A stretch of 64,000 bases of DNA from Modicisalibacter sp049808615 (GTDB lineage Bacteria > Pseudomonadota > Gammaproteobacteria > Pseudomonadales > Halomonadaceae), in contig NZ_JBNCAN010000010.1 of NCBI RefSeq assembly GCF_049808615.1, forward strand, positions 73,605 to 137,604. Direction: 5' to 3'. Both the position numbers and the translations under genes were made by a program. The notes beneath the pieces are model-generated. The model saw nothing but the letters and a program-made list of their open reading frames with translations. It did not search any database and had not been told where the DNA came from. Positions 31,575 through 39,854 of this stretch are shown piece after piece. Positions within the stretch are counted from its first letter, which is position 1; the number at the start of each line of letters is the position of its first letter.

Positions 31575-32113
31575 GTTTCACCATGCCGCATCTGGATGAC
31601 CTCACGCATTTGCTCGACCAGAGGGACCACACGGTTCCACTTGGTACGCAGCACCCGATGGTTGCCCGTATGCCAGCTACGGATCGAGGTCACGGCCTCG
31701 TCGGCGGCTACGGCGATTTGTCGTGGGGTCATCACTTCCATCCAGCGATCCACCGTTGCCTTGACCTCATCAGCGGCGACCCATGCGCCGCCCTCGATTG
31801 CCTCATGTTCTTCCATGATCTCCTCGAGGGCGCCCTGCACTCGCTCGTAGGGGACTTTCCGAGGGGTTACGCCACCAGTCCAGGCATTGACGGATGCCAC
31901 GGAAATCTTGCTGTTGAGCTTCGAGGTCAGCAGCTCGGCGATCTTGGCCAGGGTCATGCCGTACTCGTCACGCAAAGTGTTGATGCGCCGGCCCAGGTCG
32001 CTATCCGTCGAGCTGCGCTCAGCACGCCCACGGGTCGTGGGGATGCTCACTTTGATCTCGCAGCCATGCCTTTCAAGCGTATTGATCAGGTCGTTCAGGA
32101 GCGTGTCTCGCAT
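31571..32113 (-). CDS. Hypothetical DNA-binding protein, divergent overlapping partner of the sigma-like gene
   Basis: Starting at ATG 32113 (with AGAGG upstream), this 180-residue protein has a likely helix-turn-helix at LRDEYGMTLAKIAELLTSKLNSKISVASVNAW. A second similar segment follows (MTPRQIAVAADEAVTSIRSWH). It may bind DNA through two related domains. Its start codon lies on top of the start of the divergent sigma-like gene at 32112, so each gene's ribosome-binding site is inside the other. Confidence 0.65.
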   Translation of the reverse strand: MRDTLLNDLINTLERHGCEIKVSIPTTRGRAERSSTDSDLGRRINTLRDEYGMTLAKIAELLTSKLNSKISVASVNAWTGGVTPRKVPYERVQGALEEIMEEHEAIEGGAWVAADEVKATVDRWMEVMTPRQIAVAADEAVTSIRSWHTGNHRVLRTKWNRVVPLVEQMREVIQMRHGET

Positions 32114-32687
32114 GGCTAACCTCTTTGAATACTTGTCGAAACAACCGCCATCCGAAATGCAGCGATTGGTCGGGTGGACTGCCTCCCGTCTGCACATACC
32201 GCGGCAATGGCAGGACGACATGCGCCAGGAAATTTACCTTGCCTGGCTTGGGCGGGAGTACGACGCCAGCTATTCCCATGATGCCATCATGAAATACGCG
32301 GGCGAAGCCGCCTTCCTGGCCATTAGCACCTGGCGCCGGCATACCGTTCTCCCCGTCACAGTCCATAAGGCGGGTCAGGCGGACAGTGAGCCCCGTGCTG
32401 AGCAGTACGATCTGATGGCTGAGCAGATCCCTGGCTTTACCCAGGAATTCAACGACGAGATCGACACTGAGGCCTCCGTGGAGATTGAGCCCACGTCCAC
32501 TGCCTCAGCCCACCTCATCGACCTTCCGAAACGCTCAGCTCGCTCAGGGCTGTCCAACGAGAACCTGCTTTCCCTTCACTGTGAAGGCCTGTCGGCTGCC
32601 GAAATCGCTGCGGCGGCTGACATGACCGAGCGCAGTGTCTACCGCAGATTGGAACGGCTGAAAAATGGAAATCGTAGTACAGTATAG
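32112..32687 (+). CDS. Small sigma-factor-like protein
   Basis: Read from ATG 32112, with AGGAG ten bases before. The 191-residue protein has a first helical part like sigma region 2 (LVGWTASRLHIPRQWQDDMRQEIYLAWL) and a C-terminal helix-turn-helix like region 4 (LHCEGLSAAEIAAAADMTERSVYRRLERL). It lies directly ahead of traW and overlaps it by 23 bases, so a role in switching on transfer genes is plausible, though unproven. Confidence 0.65.
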   Translation: MANLFEYLSKQPPSEMQRLVGWTASRLHIPRQWQDDMRQEIYLAWLGREYDASYSHDAIMKYAGEAAFLAISTWRRHTVLPVTVHKAGQADSEPRAEQYDLMAEQIPGFTQEFNDEIDTEASVEIEPTSTASAHLIDLPKRSARSGLSNENLLSLHCEGLSAAEIAAAADMTERSVYRRLERLKNGNRSTV

Positions 32688-33351
32688 TAAAATTGCAGCG
32701 CTCACGGTAGCGCTCTCAAGTACCGCCCTGGCAGCTGACCAGGACCTCGGAACCCTCGGGCCTACCTGGGAAATCGGCGAGCCAGATATGCGTCTGGCGA
32801 TCGTGGCTGAGGCTCATGGCGTCGACTGGGATTCGGTCCATGAGCACCTGGCGGGGCAGGCCCAGACACACACCAACGACATCCCTGACTGGTATGTGCC
32901 CGTCGCCGAGCATACCGAAACCCATTTCGTAGACCCCTCCTACACCCTTCAAGAAGACATCGAAGCGCTGAAGCGGCAACCGGACGGCACTTACCAGTGG
33001 GGCACCATCTACGAGGCAGGCACCAAGGTTAATCCCCTGGACAAGGTGCGCCCGCAAAACTGGCTCCTCGTTGTCGACCTCCGGGTGGACAGGCAGCGCG
33101 AATTGGCCGTGGAGCTGAAGAAGCGTCATCCGGTCAACTTGACCGTCATTGTGACCGCGGGCGATCCCGGCGATTTGGCTGCTGACCTGGGGCGTGCCGT
33201 CTACTTCGCCGAGGAATGGCATTTCGACCGTTTGGGCATCACTCACACGCCATCACTGGCAGGCGTGCGAGATAGCCGTCCCGACGCCATCGAAGTGACG
33301 CATTTTGCCTACCCCTACGATGTCGAGACCCTGGAGGCCCACCTGCCATGA
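32665..33351 (+). CDS. traW: TraW, F-type conjugation assembly protein
   Basis: This 228-residue protein has a signal peptide (IAALTVALSSTALAAD) and the TraW hallmarks: DLGTLGPTWEIGEPDM near the N-terminus, then KVRPQNWLLVVDLRVDRQRELAVELKKRH. In F, TraW acts in the periplasm in pilus assembly with TraU and TrbC. ATG 32665 overlaps the sigma-like gene. Its end overlaps traU as ATGA, giving tight coupling. Confidence 0.88.
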   Translation: MEIVVQYSKIAALTVALSSTALAADQDLGTLGPTWEIGEPDMRLAIVAEAHGVDWDSVHEHLAGQAQTHTNDIPDWYVPVAEHTETHFVDPSYTLQEDIEALKRQPDGTYQWGTIYEAGTKVNPLDKVRPQNWLLVVDLRVDRQRELAVELKKRHPVNLTVIVTAGDPGDLAADLGRAVYFAEEWHFDRLGITHTPSLAGVRDSRPDAIEVTHFAYPYDVETLEAHLP

Positions 33352-34355
33352 AACGAATGGTCCTTTCCGGCCTGGCTGCCCTATCCCTGGCCGCGGCCAG
33401 CTTCGCTACTGCCTCCCCTCTGACAGGCTCAGCCGCTTGCCAGGGTGAGGTGTTCAACCCGATCAACGACCCTAACTGGAACAACATGTTTCCGGTGACG
33501 GTGGCGGGCATATCCATGGGAGGTGGTTCAAACCCGCCCTTGATGCACATGGACCCTATCTGCATGTGCCCTGGCCCCTACGGTGTGGATGTCCCTGGGA
33601 TTGGGATGACGTACTGGGAACCCACCTTCCTTGCTGAGGTGGCACGCACTCCCGGTTGCATGTCGACCTTGGGCGGGGTGCAAGTGCTCGAGGGGTATGA
33701 CGAGCAAACCTCGAACCAGAAGTATGGCTCCGGCCGTGACCACGGCTCCGTCACCAGGATGCAGGTTCATTGGTATATCTACCCCCTGTTCAGCGCGCTC
33801 AACATGATGAGTTCGCTCGGGTGCATGAACACCTCTGGGTTCAACCTGGCGGACCTAACCGAGGTAGACCCCACCTGGCAGGACGACACCTGGACCTCGA
33901 TCGCCTTTCCTGAGTCCGCTTTGTTCGCTAACCCGGTTGGCGCTCTTTCGTGCATGCCAGACGCCGTTGCCTCAGCAGCCGGCCGACCTCTGGACATGAT
34001 GTTCTGGTGCCAGGGATCGCAAGGCGTCCTATACCCGCTGACCGGCTCCAGCCCGACACACAGCTCTCCTCAGGGGGGCAACCTGCATGTCCTCGGAAAG
34101 TACATGCAGCGGAAGACCCGGATGGCTGGTTTGCTTTCCACCATCGGGCCATGGGCCGAGTGCCAATCGGTCTATCTGCCGAACATGATCCGTAGCCAGT
34201 ACAGGATCGACCCGGTTGCGCCGGTCGCGAGTAACCAAACCGCTGTTCTGGGCATGTCCGAATTTCGGTGGGGGATGATGCCGCCCGCCAACACAGCCGT
34301 CCGTACCGATTCCGCATTCCTGATCTGGGTAGGTAAGCAATGCTGCGCTCTCTGA
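33348..34355 (+). CDS. traU: TraU, F-type conjugation protein
   Basis: This 335-residue protein is the same length as F TraU (about 330). A signal peptide (MKRMVLSGLAALSLAAASFATAS) is followed by many conserved Cys. PVTVAGISMGGGSNPPLMHMDPICMCPGP and DPTWQDDTWTSIAFPESALFANP are family hallmarks. TraU is a periplasmic factor for DNA transfer and pilus assembly. trbC begins inside its last codons (16-base overlap). Confidence 0.9.
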   Translation: MKRMVLSGLAALSLAAASFATASPLTGSAACQGEVFNPINDPNWNNMFPVTVAGISMGGGSNPPLMHMDPICMCPGPYGVDVPGIGMTYWEPTFLAEVARTPGCMSTLGGVQVLEGYDEQTSNQKYGSGRDHGSVTRMQVHWYIYPLFSALNMMSSLGCMNTSGFNLADLTEVDPTWQDDTWTSIAFPESALFANPVGALSCMPDAVASAAGRPLDMMFWCQGSQGVLYPLTGSSPTHSSPQGGNLHVLGKYMQRKTRMAGLLSTIGPWAECQSVYLPNMIRSQYRIDPVAPVASNQTAVLGMSEFRWGMMPPANTAVRTDSAFLIWVGKQCCAL

Positions 34356-35314
34356 CACTCCTTGCACTGGTTCTCACCAGCTCAACAGCCCTCGGGCAAA
34401 AGACACCCGAGGAAGCCGCTCACAGCGCGTTCTCGGCTCTTCAAGGCGAGAGCGCAGCCCAACTTCCTTTCCCTGGCCAGGGAAGCGCAGAGCGAGTTCT
34501 CGAAGCCATGGGGGCAGGTAGCGCCAACGCTGCGGGGGAGGCCGCAGGGGCTGCCATGGTGGACAACATCCGCAAACCCGGCCAGACAGGCGGGATTGCT
34601 GACCCAGAGATGGCAGCCGAATGGGAGGCCTTGCGCGGCTCGCTGGGGTTGGGTGAACAAGACCGCCTGTATTTTTTCATCTCGTTCTCAATGCCAGAAA
34701 GCATGATCCGCGGCTATGCCCTCGATGCCGCTCGGGCCGGTGGTGAGCTGGTGCTCCGGGGGGTAGAGCCAGGGATGGACCTCAGGCAATTCACCATGGA
34801 GCGGCTGCTGAAGGTGCTGCGTCCAGGCGGGATGACTGCACCGATCCAGATAGATCCCCGTCTGTTTGACACCTATGCGGTCGACAGCGTGCCAACCATC
34901 GTGCTCGCAAAAGAAGACCCGATGGGGGTTTGCCAAACCGCAGAGCCCAGGACAGGGGAGATCAATGGCCAGACATTCGACTACAAAGCCTGCCCGGAGG
35001 CGGCCCCAGACACCTACTGGAAGGTCGAAGGGTCAGTGACGGCCCTATATGCCCTAGAGGAGTTCCAAGACCGCGGGGCCAGCAATGCAGCCGTTTACAT
35101 CGATGCCTTGAAGGGCGAAGGGGCACTCAGCGCGTCCGAGCAGCCAGGTATCGGCTCAGAGCGGTGGGAATCACTCACCGATGACCTAGCTGAGCGCAAC
35201 GCGGAACGCCTCAAGGAGCGGTACGAAGGCTCAGATCGTGAAGTTTACGACACGCCAATGGGGCCAGCCGTGGGGCCGAAGGGACAGAACACTGACCATC
35301 TCTGGGAGGAATAG
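34340..35314 (+). CDS. trbC: TrbC, F-type conjugation protein
   Basis: This 324-residue protein is longer than F TrbC (about 210) by an N-terminal Ala/Gly-rich extension. The family core is LYFFISFSMPESMIRGYALDAARAGGELVLRG, then VDSVPTIVLA. A signal peptide begins MLRSLTLLALVLTSSTALG. It works with TraW in the periplasm. The next gene starts two bases after the stop. Confidence 0.85.
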   Translation: MLRSLTLLALVLTSSTALGQKTPEEAAHSAFSALQGESAAQLPFPGQGSAERVLEAMGAGSANAAGEAAGAAMVDNIRKPGQTGGIADPEMAAEWEALRGSLGLGEQDRLYFFISFSMPESMIRGYALDAARAGGELVLRGVEPGMDLRQFTMERLLKVLRPGGMTAPIQIDPRLFDTYAVDSVPTIVLAKEDPMGVCQTAEPRTGEINGQTFDYKACPEAAPDTYWKVEGSVTALYALEEFQDRGASNAAVYIDALKGEGALSASEQPGIGSERWESLTDDLAERNAERLKERYEGSDREVYDTPMGPAVGPKGQNTDHLWEE

Positions 35315-35315
35315 C

Positions 35316-36638
35316 ATGCCGAAGGGCGTTCATCTGAAACAGCTCTTCACGGGGGTCGCCATGGCGGCCCTCGTGCCATTGAGCACTAGCGCGATAGCAG
35401 GGCCGAGTGAATCGGGCATGAGCGCAGGGGGCGCCTGGGCAAAAGACTTCGACCCGGGCAAGAGTTTCCAGTCGGCCACTTCAGCACTAGGCCTGAAAGA
35501 CACCAAGACCTCGGGAGAGCTGGGGGGCGAGGTTGGGCTACAGGTCAAGCAACAGCAACAGCGAAATTTCCGTTGCCGTGACGGCGCTCGACTGACGGCG
35601 GGTGGTATCCGGGTCAATATCGAAGAGTGTCAGCAATCCGATGACGGTGACTTGCAGAGGCTGCGAGTCGCCGTTTGTGATGCCCTGACGCAAGGCATCC
35701 GGTGCAGCGACGATCGCTATACACAGACCCGAGAAGTCCCGCTAGGGGGGGAGGCTGCGTTCAGCGGCGGCGATCTCTACGGCGCATACCGAGTCGAGGC
35801 TGAATGCGCTGGAGCCTCCTGTGTGATGACGATGCACCAGCTCCACGGCGATGCCTGGGGCGGCAATAACATGCGGCAACAAGGGAATGATCGAGTCGAT
35901 CAAGATCCCAATCACCCTTCCAACACCATCGCGGATGTCCGGGACAATCCGACATTCGATCAGGGCAGTCAGTATGCAGAGGACCGCTCAAAGTGTCTGG
36001 GGGGACAGATCAACCAGCTGTTCAGCGAAGGCGATATTCCAGTTTCATGTGATCCTGAAGACCCTAGAACGATTGACTTCCTTGACATCGACGGAGGGGG
36101 ACAGTGTGAGCCAGATCGGATCACAACAGAGACCTGTACCGTCGACATCCCTACTCGACTCGTAACTTGTGAGCCGGAATCAAAAACGTGCGACGTACAG
36201 CGTGAGACGGCGCAGTTTACTTGTGAGCGTAAACTTCAAGTTCAGCAAGTCGGTAGTGAGGCCTGTACGCCTGGACAGGTTGTTTACCAATGGCGGCCTT
36301 ACTCCCATCTGTATCGGAGATTCGTTTGCCAGGCTTGTCACCACCCATTCAACTGTCTCGTCTACCAGTTTAATCAGAACGGAAACGGCTGGCGGTCATC
36401 CTTCCGATTTGAATACTCTCGTGTCTTGGGGTGGCACCACCCAGAGCTGATGCCAGGTGCCCCGTCTGGATATTACATAAGGCAAACGTGTAGCAATGGA
36501 CGCTGCACCATTCACTATCGGCGGACCCCAAGTGATAGCACAAAGAAATATAACTATGACGAAGCGGCGCCGATTTTTCAGGACACCGTGACTGAAAATT
36601 GTGATGCCTTTGAGCAACGTCGACCGGAGACAAACTGA
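35316..36638 (+). CDS. TraN-like cysteine-rich exported protein
   Basis: ATG 35316 follows GGGAGGA. The 440-residue protein has a signal peptide (LFTGVAMAALVPLSTSAIAG) and many Cys in the C-terminal half, for example CTVDIPTRLVTCEPESKTCDV. The end is aromatic and polar and looks less regular. In related F-like systems one TraN stabilises mating pairs at the outer membrane; here a second Cys-rich gene follows directly, so the role may be shared or split. It overlaps that gene as TGATG. Confidence 0.6.
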   Translation: MPKGVHLKQLFTGVAMAALVPLSTSAIAGPSESGMSAGGAWAKDFDPGKSFQSATSALGLKDTKTSGELGGEVGLQVKQQQQRNFRCRDGARLTAGGIRVNIEECQQSDDGDLQRLRVAVCDALTQGIRCSDDRYTQTREVPLGGEAAFSGGDLYGAYRVEAECAGASCVMTMHQLHGDAWGGNNMRQQGNDRVDQDPNHPSNTIADVRDNPTFDQGSQYAEDRSKCLGGQINQLFSEGDIPVSCDPEDPRTIDFLDIDGGGQCEPDRITTETCTVDIPTRLVTCEPESKTCDVQRETAQFTCERKLQVQQVGSEACTPGQVVYQWRPYSHLYRRFVCQACHHPFNCLVYQFNQNGNGWRSSFRFEYSRVLGWHHPELMPGAPSGYYIRQTCSNGRCTIHYRRTPSDSTKKYNYDEAAPIFQDTVTENCDAFEQRRPETN

Positions 36639-38863
36639 TGCTGTACGCGATCAGAGCGCTCGCGCTAATGGCTATGGTGATTGTCACTGGTAATGCAAGC
36701 GCACAAAATCTCAATGACTATGCGGAATGTTATCGGGCAGGGGAGGTGTGTGTAGACAATGCACCTCGCCAGATTAACGGCCATACAGTGCATCGGACCT
36801 GTTGGCGATACTCTGTCACGTATATGTGCTACGGAGACCCCTATAGCAATAGCTGCAACCTTGACGCACTGAACAACAGTGATGAATGGGAGCTGGTCAA
36901 TACCTTTGACGAGACATACCCAGGAACCTTCACACAATACTCAAATATATTGCCTGACAGCTGGAAGGAGGAGTGGCAGAAAAGTGAATCGACCTGTAAT
37001 GCTGACACCTCTTACGGGTGCGGACCTGACATAAGTAGCGAAGATATACTAGATGATTCTGGTAATGTGATCGGTCAACGAGTCAGGAAGCGGTGCTATA
37101 TAGGTGAAACTCCGCGGTGCAACAATGACCCGAATTGCAGCATTACCGAGTACGAATGCACAAAGGAGCAAGATGGCCTCTGCGTCAGACAAGAGCAGAC
37201 ATACTCCTGCCGCGAGGAAGGAAAGTGTGATCCCAGCTCCTACGAGGTGATGCCTGAGGTAAGCGATGATGAGGGTGCTTTCTCAGATGCTATAGCCGCA
37301 GCTGGTGTTATGGACATGATTGCGGCGGAAGGCGGCTTGGATGACAACATGCGCATCTTTTCCGGCTTCAAGCGTGAGTGCAAAGCTATTACAAGTGATT
37401 TCCGTCGCATGATGGAATTCAATGCAACGGTTGGAACCGCGCTTGCTACTTTTTACGGTGGCCCATTGGGCGCAGTTCTAGCAGGCACTGCGGCTGCTGA
37501 TATTCTCAATGCTATCGAGCACATGGAATGTTGTCAGGATGATCCTGAGGATGTCGTACTCACTAGCTCCTTCATCTCCATGGCCACAGGTGTCGGCGCG
37601 GATTACTGCGACCTTGAGGATGTTGAGCTGGCAGCAGCCAGGATGGCCAAAAGAGCTGTCCAGGTAACGCCTGGGTTTGTTCCGACAAATAACACGCTTT
37701 GCACGATTGCAAACTATGTCTACAACGCCCCTGCCAAGGGGGATATGGCGTATGCGAAGCAAATATGTTCACACTGGACTAGGCCTTGGTCTCTGGCGAA
37801 TACTCAAACCCAGGTGGATGAATATCAGCGCTGGTGTGAATTTGATTCCATGCTGGCACGAATAATTCAGGAGCAAGGGCGAGAGCAACTAGCACAGCTT
37901 GCAGCTCAAAATGCAGGGGGTGCTGAGACAAAAACTGCACGCTTCCCTTTCTACCAGTCCTCGGGAGGATGGACAAACGAGCTGAATGTGAACGGGAACC
38001 GCGTGAGGTTCTGGAAATGGAAGGAAGAGTGTTCAACTGAAGAGGGTTATACCAACTCCATGCTGGCTGGCTATGACTGTCCATCAAGCCCAGACATATA
38101 TGCAGCAGTCTGCTCAGAGGACACATGCGGGAGCCCACCCGACCATCCTGTATATGGCTTCAGCCCAGGCTGGGAGACACATCGCCTAGCAGCTGAGGAC
38201 CACCACGTTCGTGCGATCAACCGCTATTCAGTAGTGGAAGGTGGCTGCTTCGATGATGGTTCTTGCGAATACGATGTTCATGCCTGGAAGGCAGGGGCTG
38301 GAGGGCAAATGCGTGTGCCCATTGATATGAAATGGCCCATCAACTTTCCGAATACAGGATGGGGTGAATTTTCATGGGCGCACAACAATGTCCATTTTGA
38401 GGCGTATACAAATCCGCTCGGCACAGACAGTCCAACTCGAGGACTTCGCATGTGCATTGGGTCATCTTACCAATGTCGGTATAACTCAGGATGGACAGAG
38501 GTAGATATTAGTAACAACATCAGCGACATGAACAACTATGTCAATAGCACGCCGCCTGTCACACTCACGGGGGGTTGCACTGACAGTGAGTGTGAATTCC
38601 GAGCTACCGTGGAGGTGAATTTGACGGCAAAGCCTTGGTATACCTACTCGGAGAAGAAGTATGAACCGTGCATGCTCGAGGTTCTGGGAAGCTGTGTGGC
38701 CGAGGCATCTACAACCTACGACCGCCAGTACAAACCAGACTGCTCAGGATTCACCATTGACGAATTCCTTGCGCTAGACCTTGGCGACATGGATTTCTCT
38801 GAATATGTCGAAACTTTGTCTGAAAAAGCTAAAGCGGAGTTCAATCAGACATGGGCAAACTAA
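36638..38863 (+). CDS. traN: TraN-like cysteine-rich mating-pair protein
   Basis: This 741-residue protein has a signal peptide (ALMAMVIVTGNASA). The N-terminal pattern CVDNAPRQINGHTVHRTCWRYSVTYMC is typical of TraN, followed by dozens of Cys (CYIGETPRCNNDPNCSITEYEC, a run of five). A hydrophobic ring LATFYGGPLGAVLAGTAAADIL near residue 270 may insert in a membrane. It is the better TraN candidate of the two. Its codons and base composition are more AT-rich than the genes around it, suggesting that this surface-exposed part was acquired or diversified separately. Confidence 0.65.
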   Translation: MLYAIRALALMAMVIVTGNASAQNLNDYAECYRAGEVCVDNAPRQINGHTVHRTCWRYSVTYMCYGDPYSNSCNLDALNNSDEWELVNTFDETYPGTFTQYSNILPDSWKEEWQKSESTCNADTSYGCGPDISSEDILDDSGNVIGQRVRKRCYIGETPRCNNDPNCSITEYECTKEQDGLCVRQEQTYSCREEGKCDPSSYEVMPEVSDDEGAFSDAIAAAGVMDMIAAEGGLDDNMRIFSGFKRECKAITSDFRRMMEFNATVGTALATFYGGPLGAVLAGTAAADILNAIEHMECCQDDPEDVVLTSSFISMATGVGADYCDLEDVELAAARMAKRAVQVTPGFVPTNNTLCTIANYVYNAPAKGDMAYAKQICSHWTRPWSLANTQTQVDEYQRWCEFDSMLARIIQEQGREQLAQLAAQNAGGAETKTARFPFYQSSGGWTNELNVNGNRVRFWKWKEECSTEEGYTNSMLAGYDCPSSPDIYAAVCSEDTCGSPPDHPVYGFSPGWETHRLAAEDHHVRAINRYSVVEGGCFDDGSCEYDVHAWKAGAGGQMRVPIDMKWPINFPNTGWGEFSWAHNNVHFEAYTNPLGTDSPTRGLRMCIGSSYQCRYNSGWTEVDISNNISDMNNYVNSTPPVTLTGGCTDSECEFRATVEVNLTAKPWYTYSEKKYEPCMLEVLGSCVAEASTTYDRQYKPDCSGFTIDEFLALDLGDMDFSEYVETLSEKAKAEFNQTWAN

Positions 38864-39441
38864 CCAAGCGAGTTATTACCTGCTTTGGCTTGGCTCTAGC
38901 TTCTACGGGCTCCTACGGGAGCCCGATAGACAGAATAACTGATCAAGCTAATGCCTTGGCTTCAGGCAGTGCTTCATCCAAGGAGGTCGTCCAGAATGCT
39001 GGCCAAAAACCATTCCGATTTACCCCAAACAACGGATATGTTGGTCTGGAAACCAAGCTAGATATAGCTGTGACATATACCTCATTTGAACATGGCGGGC
39101 GGAATGTTCGGCAAGTCGAGAAGGCAGTTGTAGACTGGGGCGATGGCTCCTCTATCACTACTGTGACGCCTGGGACGCCTGCGTTTCATACCTACGGGCA
39201 TCGAACAAAAGAAGGCTCTATAACGCCTAATGGGAGCGTAGTTTACACAGGCCGAATAACCTTTGTCACAACATCTGGAGATGCCTACACCGAAAGATTC
39301 CAATACAGCATGTGGAATACCTTTCTTGACTCTCTCGTTCCTGGAGGGCGCGTCCTACCAAACACTATGCTACCAAGCGTGGGTGGGGCTGGCAGTCGAG
39401 ACAAACTTCCAAGCGGATACTATGACAGGAACAGCAAATGA
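38851..39441 (+). CDS. Exported PKD-like protein, 196 aa
   Basis: The start lies inside the end of the TraN-like gene (13-base overlap). A signal peptide (CFGLALASTGSYGSP) is followed by a PKD-like pattern, VVDWGDGSS near residue 95 and HTYGHR near residue 110. This suggests a beta-sandwich for surface or periplasmic contacts. It is not a standard F-type gene, so it may belong to this branch of transfer systems. It overlaps the next gene as ATGA. Confidence 0.6.
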   Translation: MGKLTKRVITCFGLALASTGSYGSPIDRITDQANALASGSASSKEVVQNAGQKPFRFTPNNGYVGLETKLDIAVTYTSFEHGGRNVRQVEKAVVDWGDGSSITTVTPGTPAFHTYGHRTKEGSITPNGSVVYTGRITFVTTSGDAYTERFQYSMWNTFLDSLVPGGRVLPNTMLPSVGGAGSRDKLPSGYYDRNSK

Positions 39442-39854
39442 TGAGCCTAAGAGATTCAGCATCTATGACGGCATTCATAGCGTTGCTTATTTCAGCAAGT
39501 ACATACGCCCAACAGCCGGAAGGGGAAAGCAATCGTCTTTATGGTGGCCCTGACTCTGGAGGAATAGCGAATAAATCGATCATTACCTATGATGCGGTTG
39601 AGTGGCAGACGGCATGGTTCGAGAACCTTGGTGGCCAACCCCCTCACGAGCTGCCCCATGGCCATATTGGGGTGCTTGTTTTCGCTGCCTACCCAGGGCA
39701 CCTGATCAGCCTTCATAGTACCGATCCCTCAGCGACACCAACGATCCGCTGTCACCAAGCCCCGCTACCGGATTCAAAGAGCCATATTGCTCCTGCCTCA
39801 TGGGCAGCCGGGATCTTCAAGGCTGATGATGTGATTTTGGAGGATTGCCCATGA
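39438..39854 (+). CDS. Exported hypothetical protein, 138 aa
   Basis: Read from ATG 39438 with a signal peptide (FIALLISASTYAQQ). The mature part has a Gly/Pro-rich start and a beta-like middle (HGHIGVLVFAAYPGHLISLHS). It lies between the PKD-like protein and the coupling ATPase and overlaps the latter slightly. No family recognised. Confidence 0.55.
   Translation: MMSLRDSASMTAFIALLISASTYAQQPEGESNRLYGGPDSGGIANKSIITYDAVEWQTAWFENLGGQPPHELPHGHIGVLVFAAYPGHLISLHSTDPSATPTIRCHQAPLPDSKSHIAPASWAAGIFKADDVILEDCP

Noticed and set aside
28990..32112. oriT with nic site
   Set aside because: Position and repeats are suggestive, but no relaxase is in the window and I recognise no known nic sequence, so I do not annotate it.
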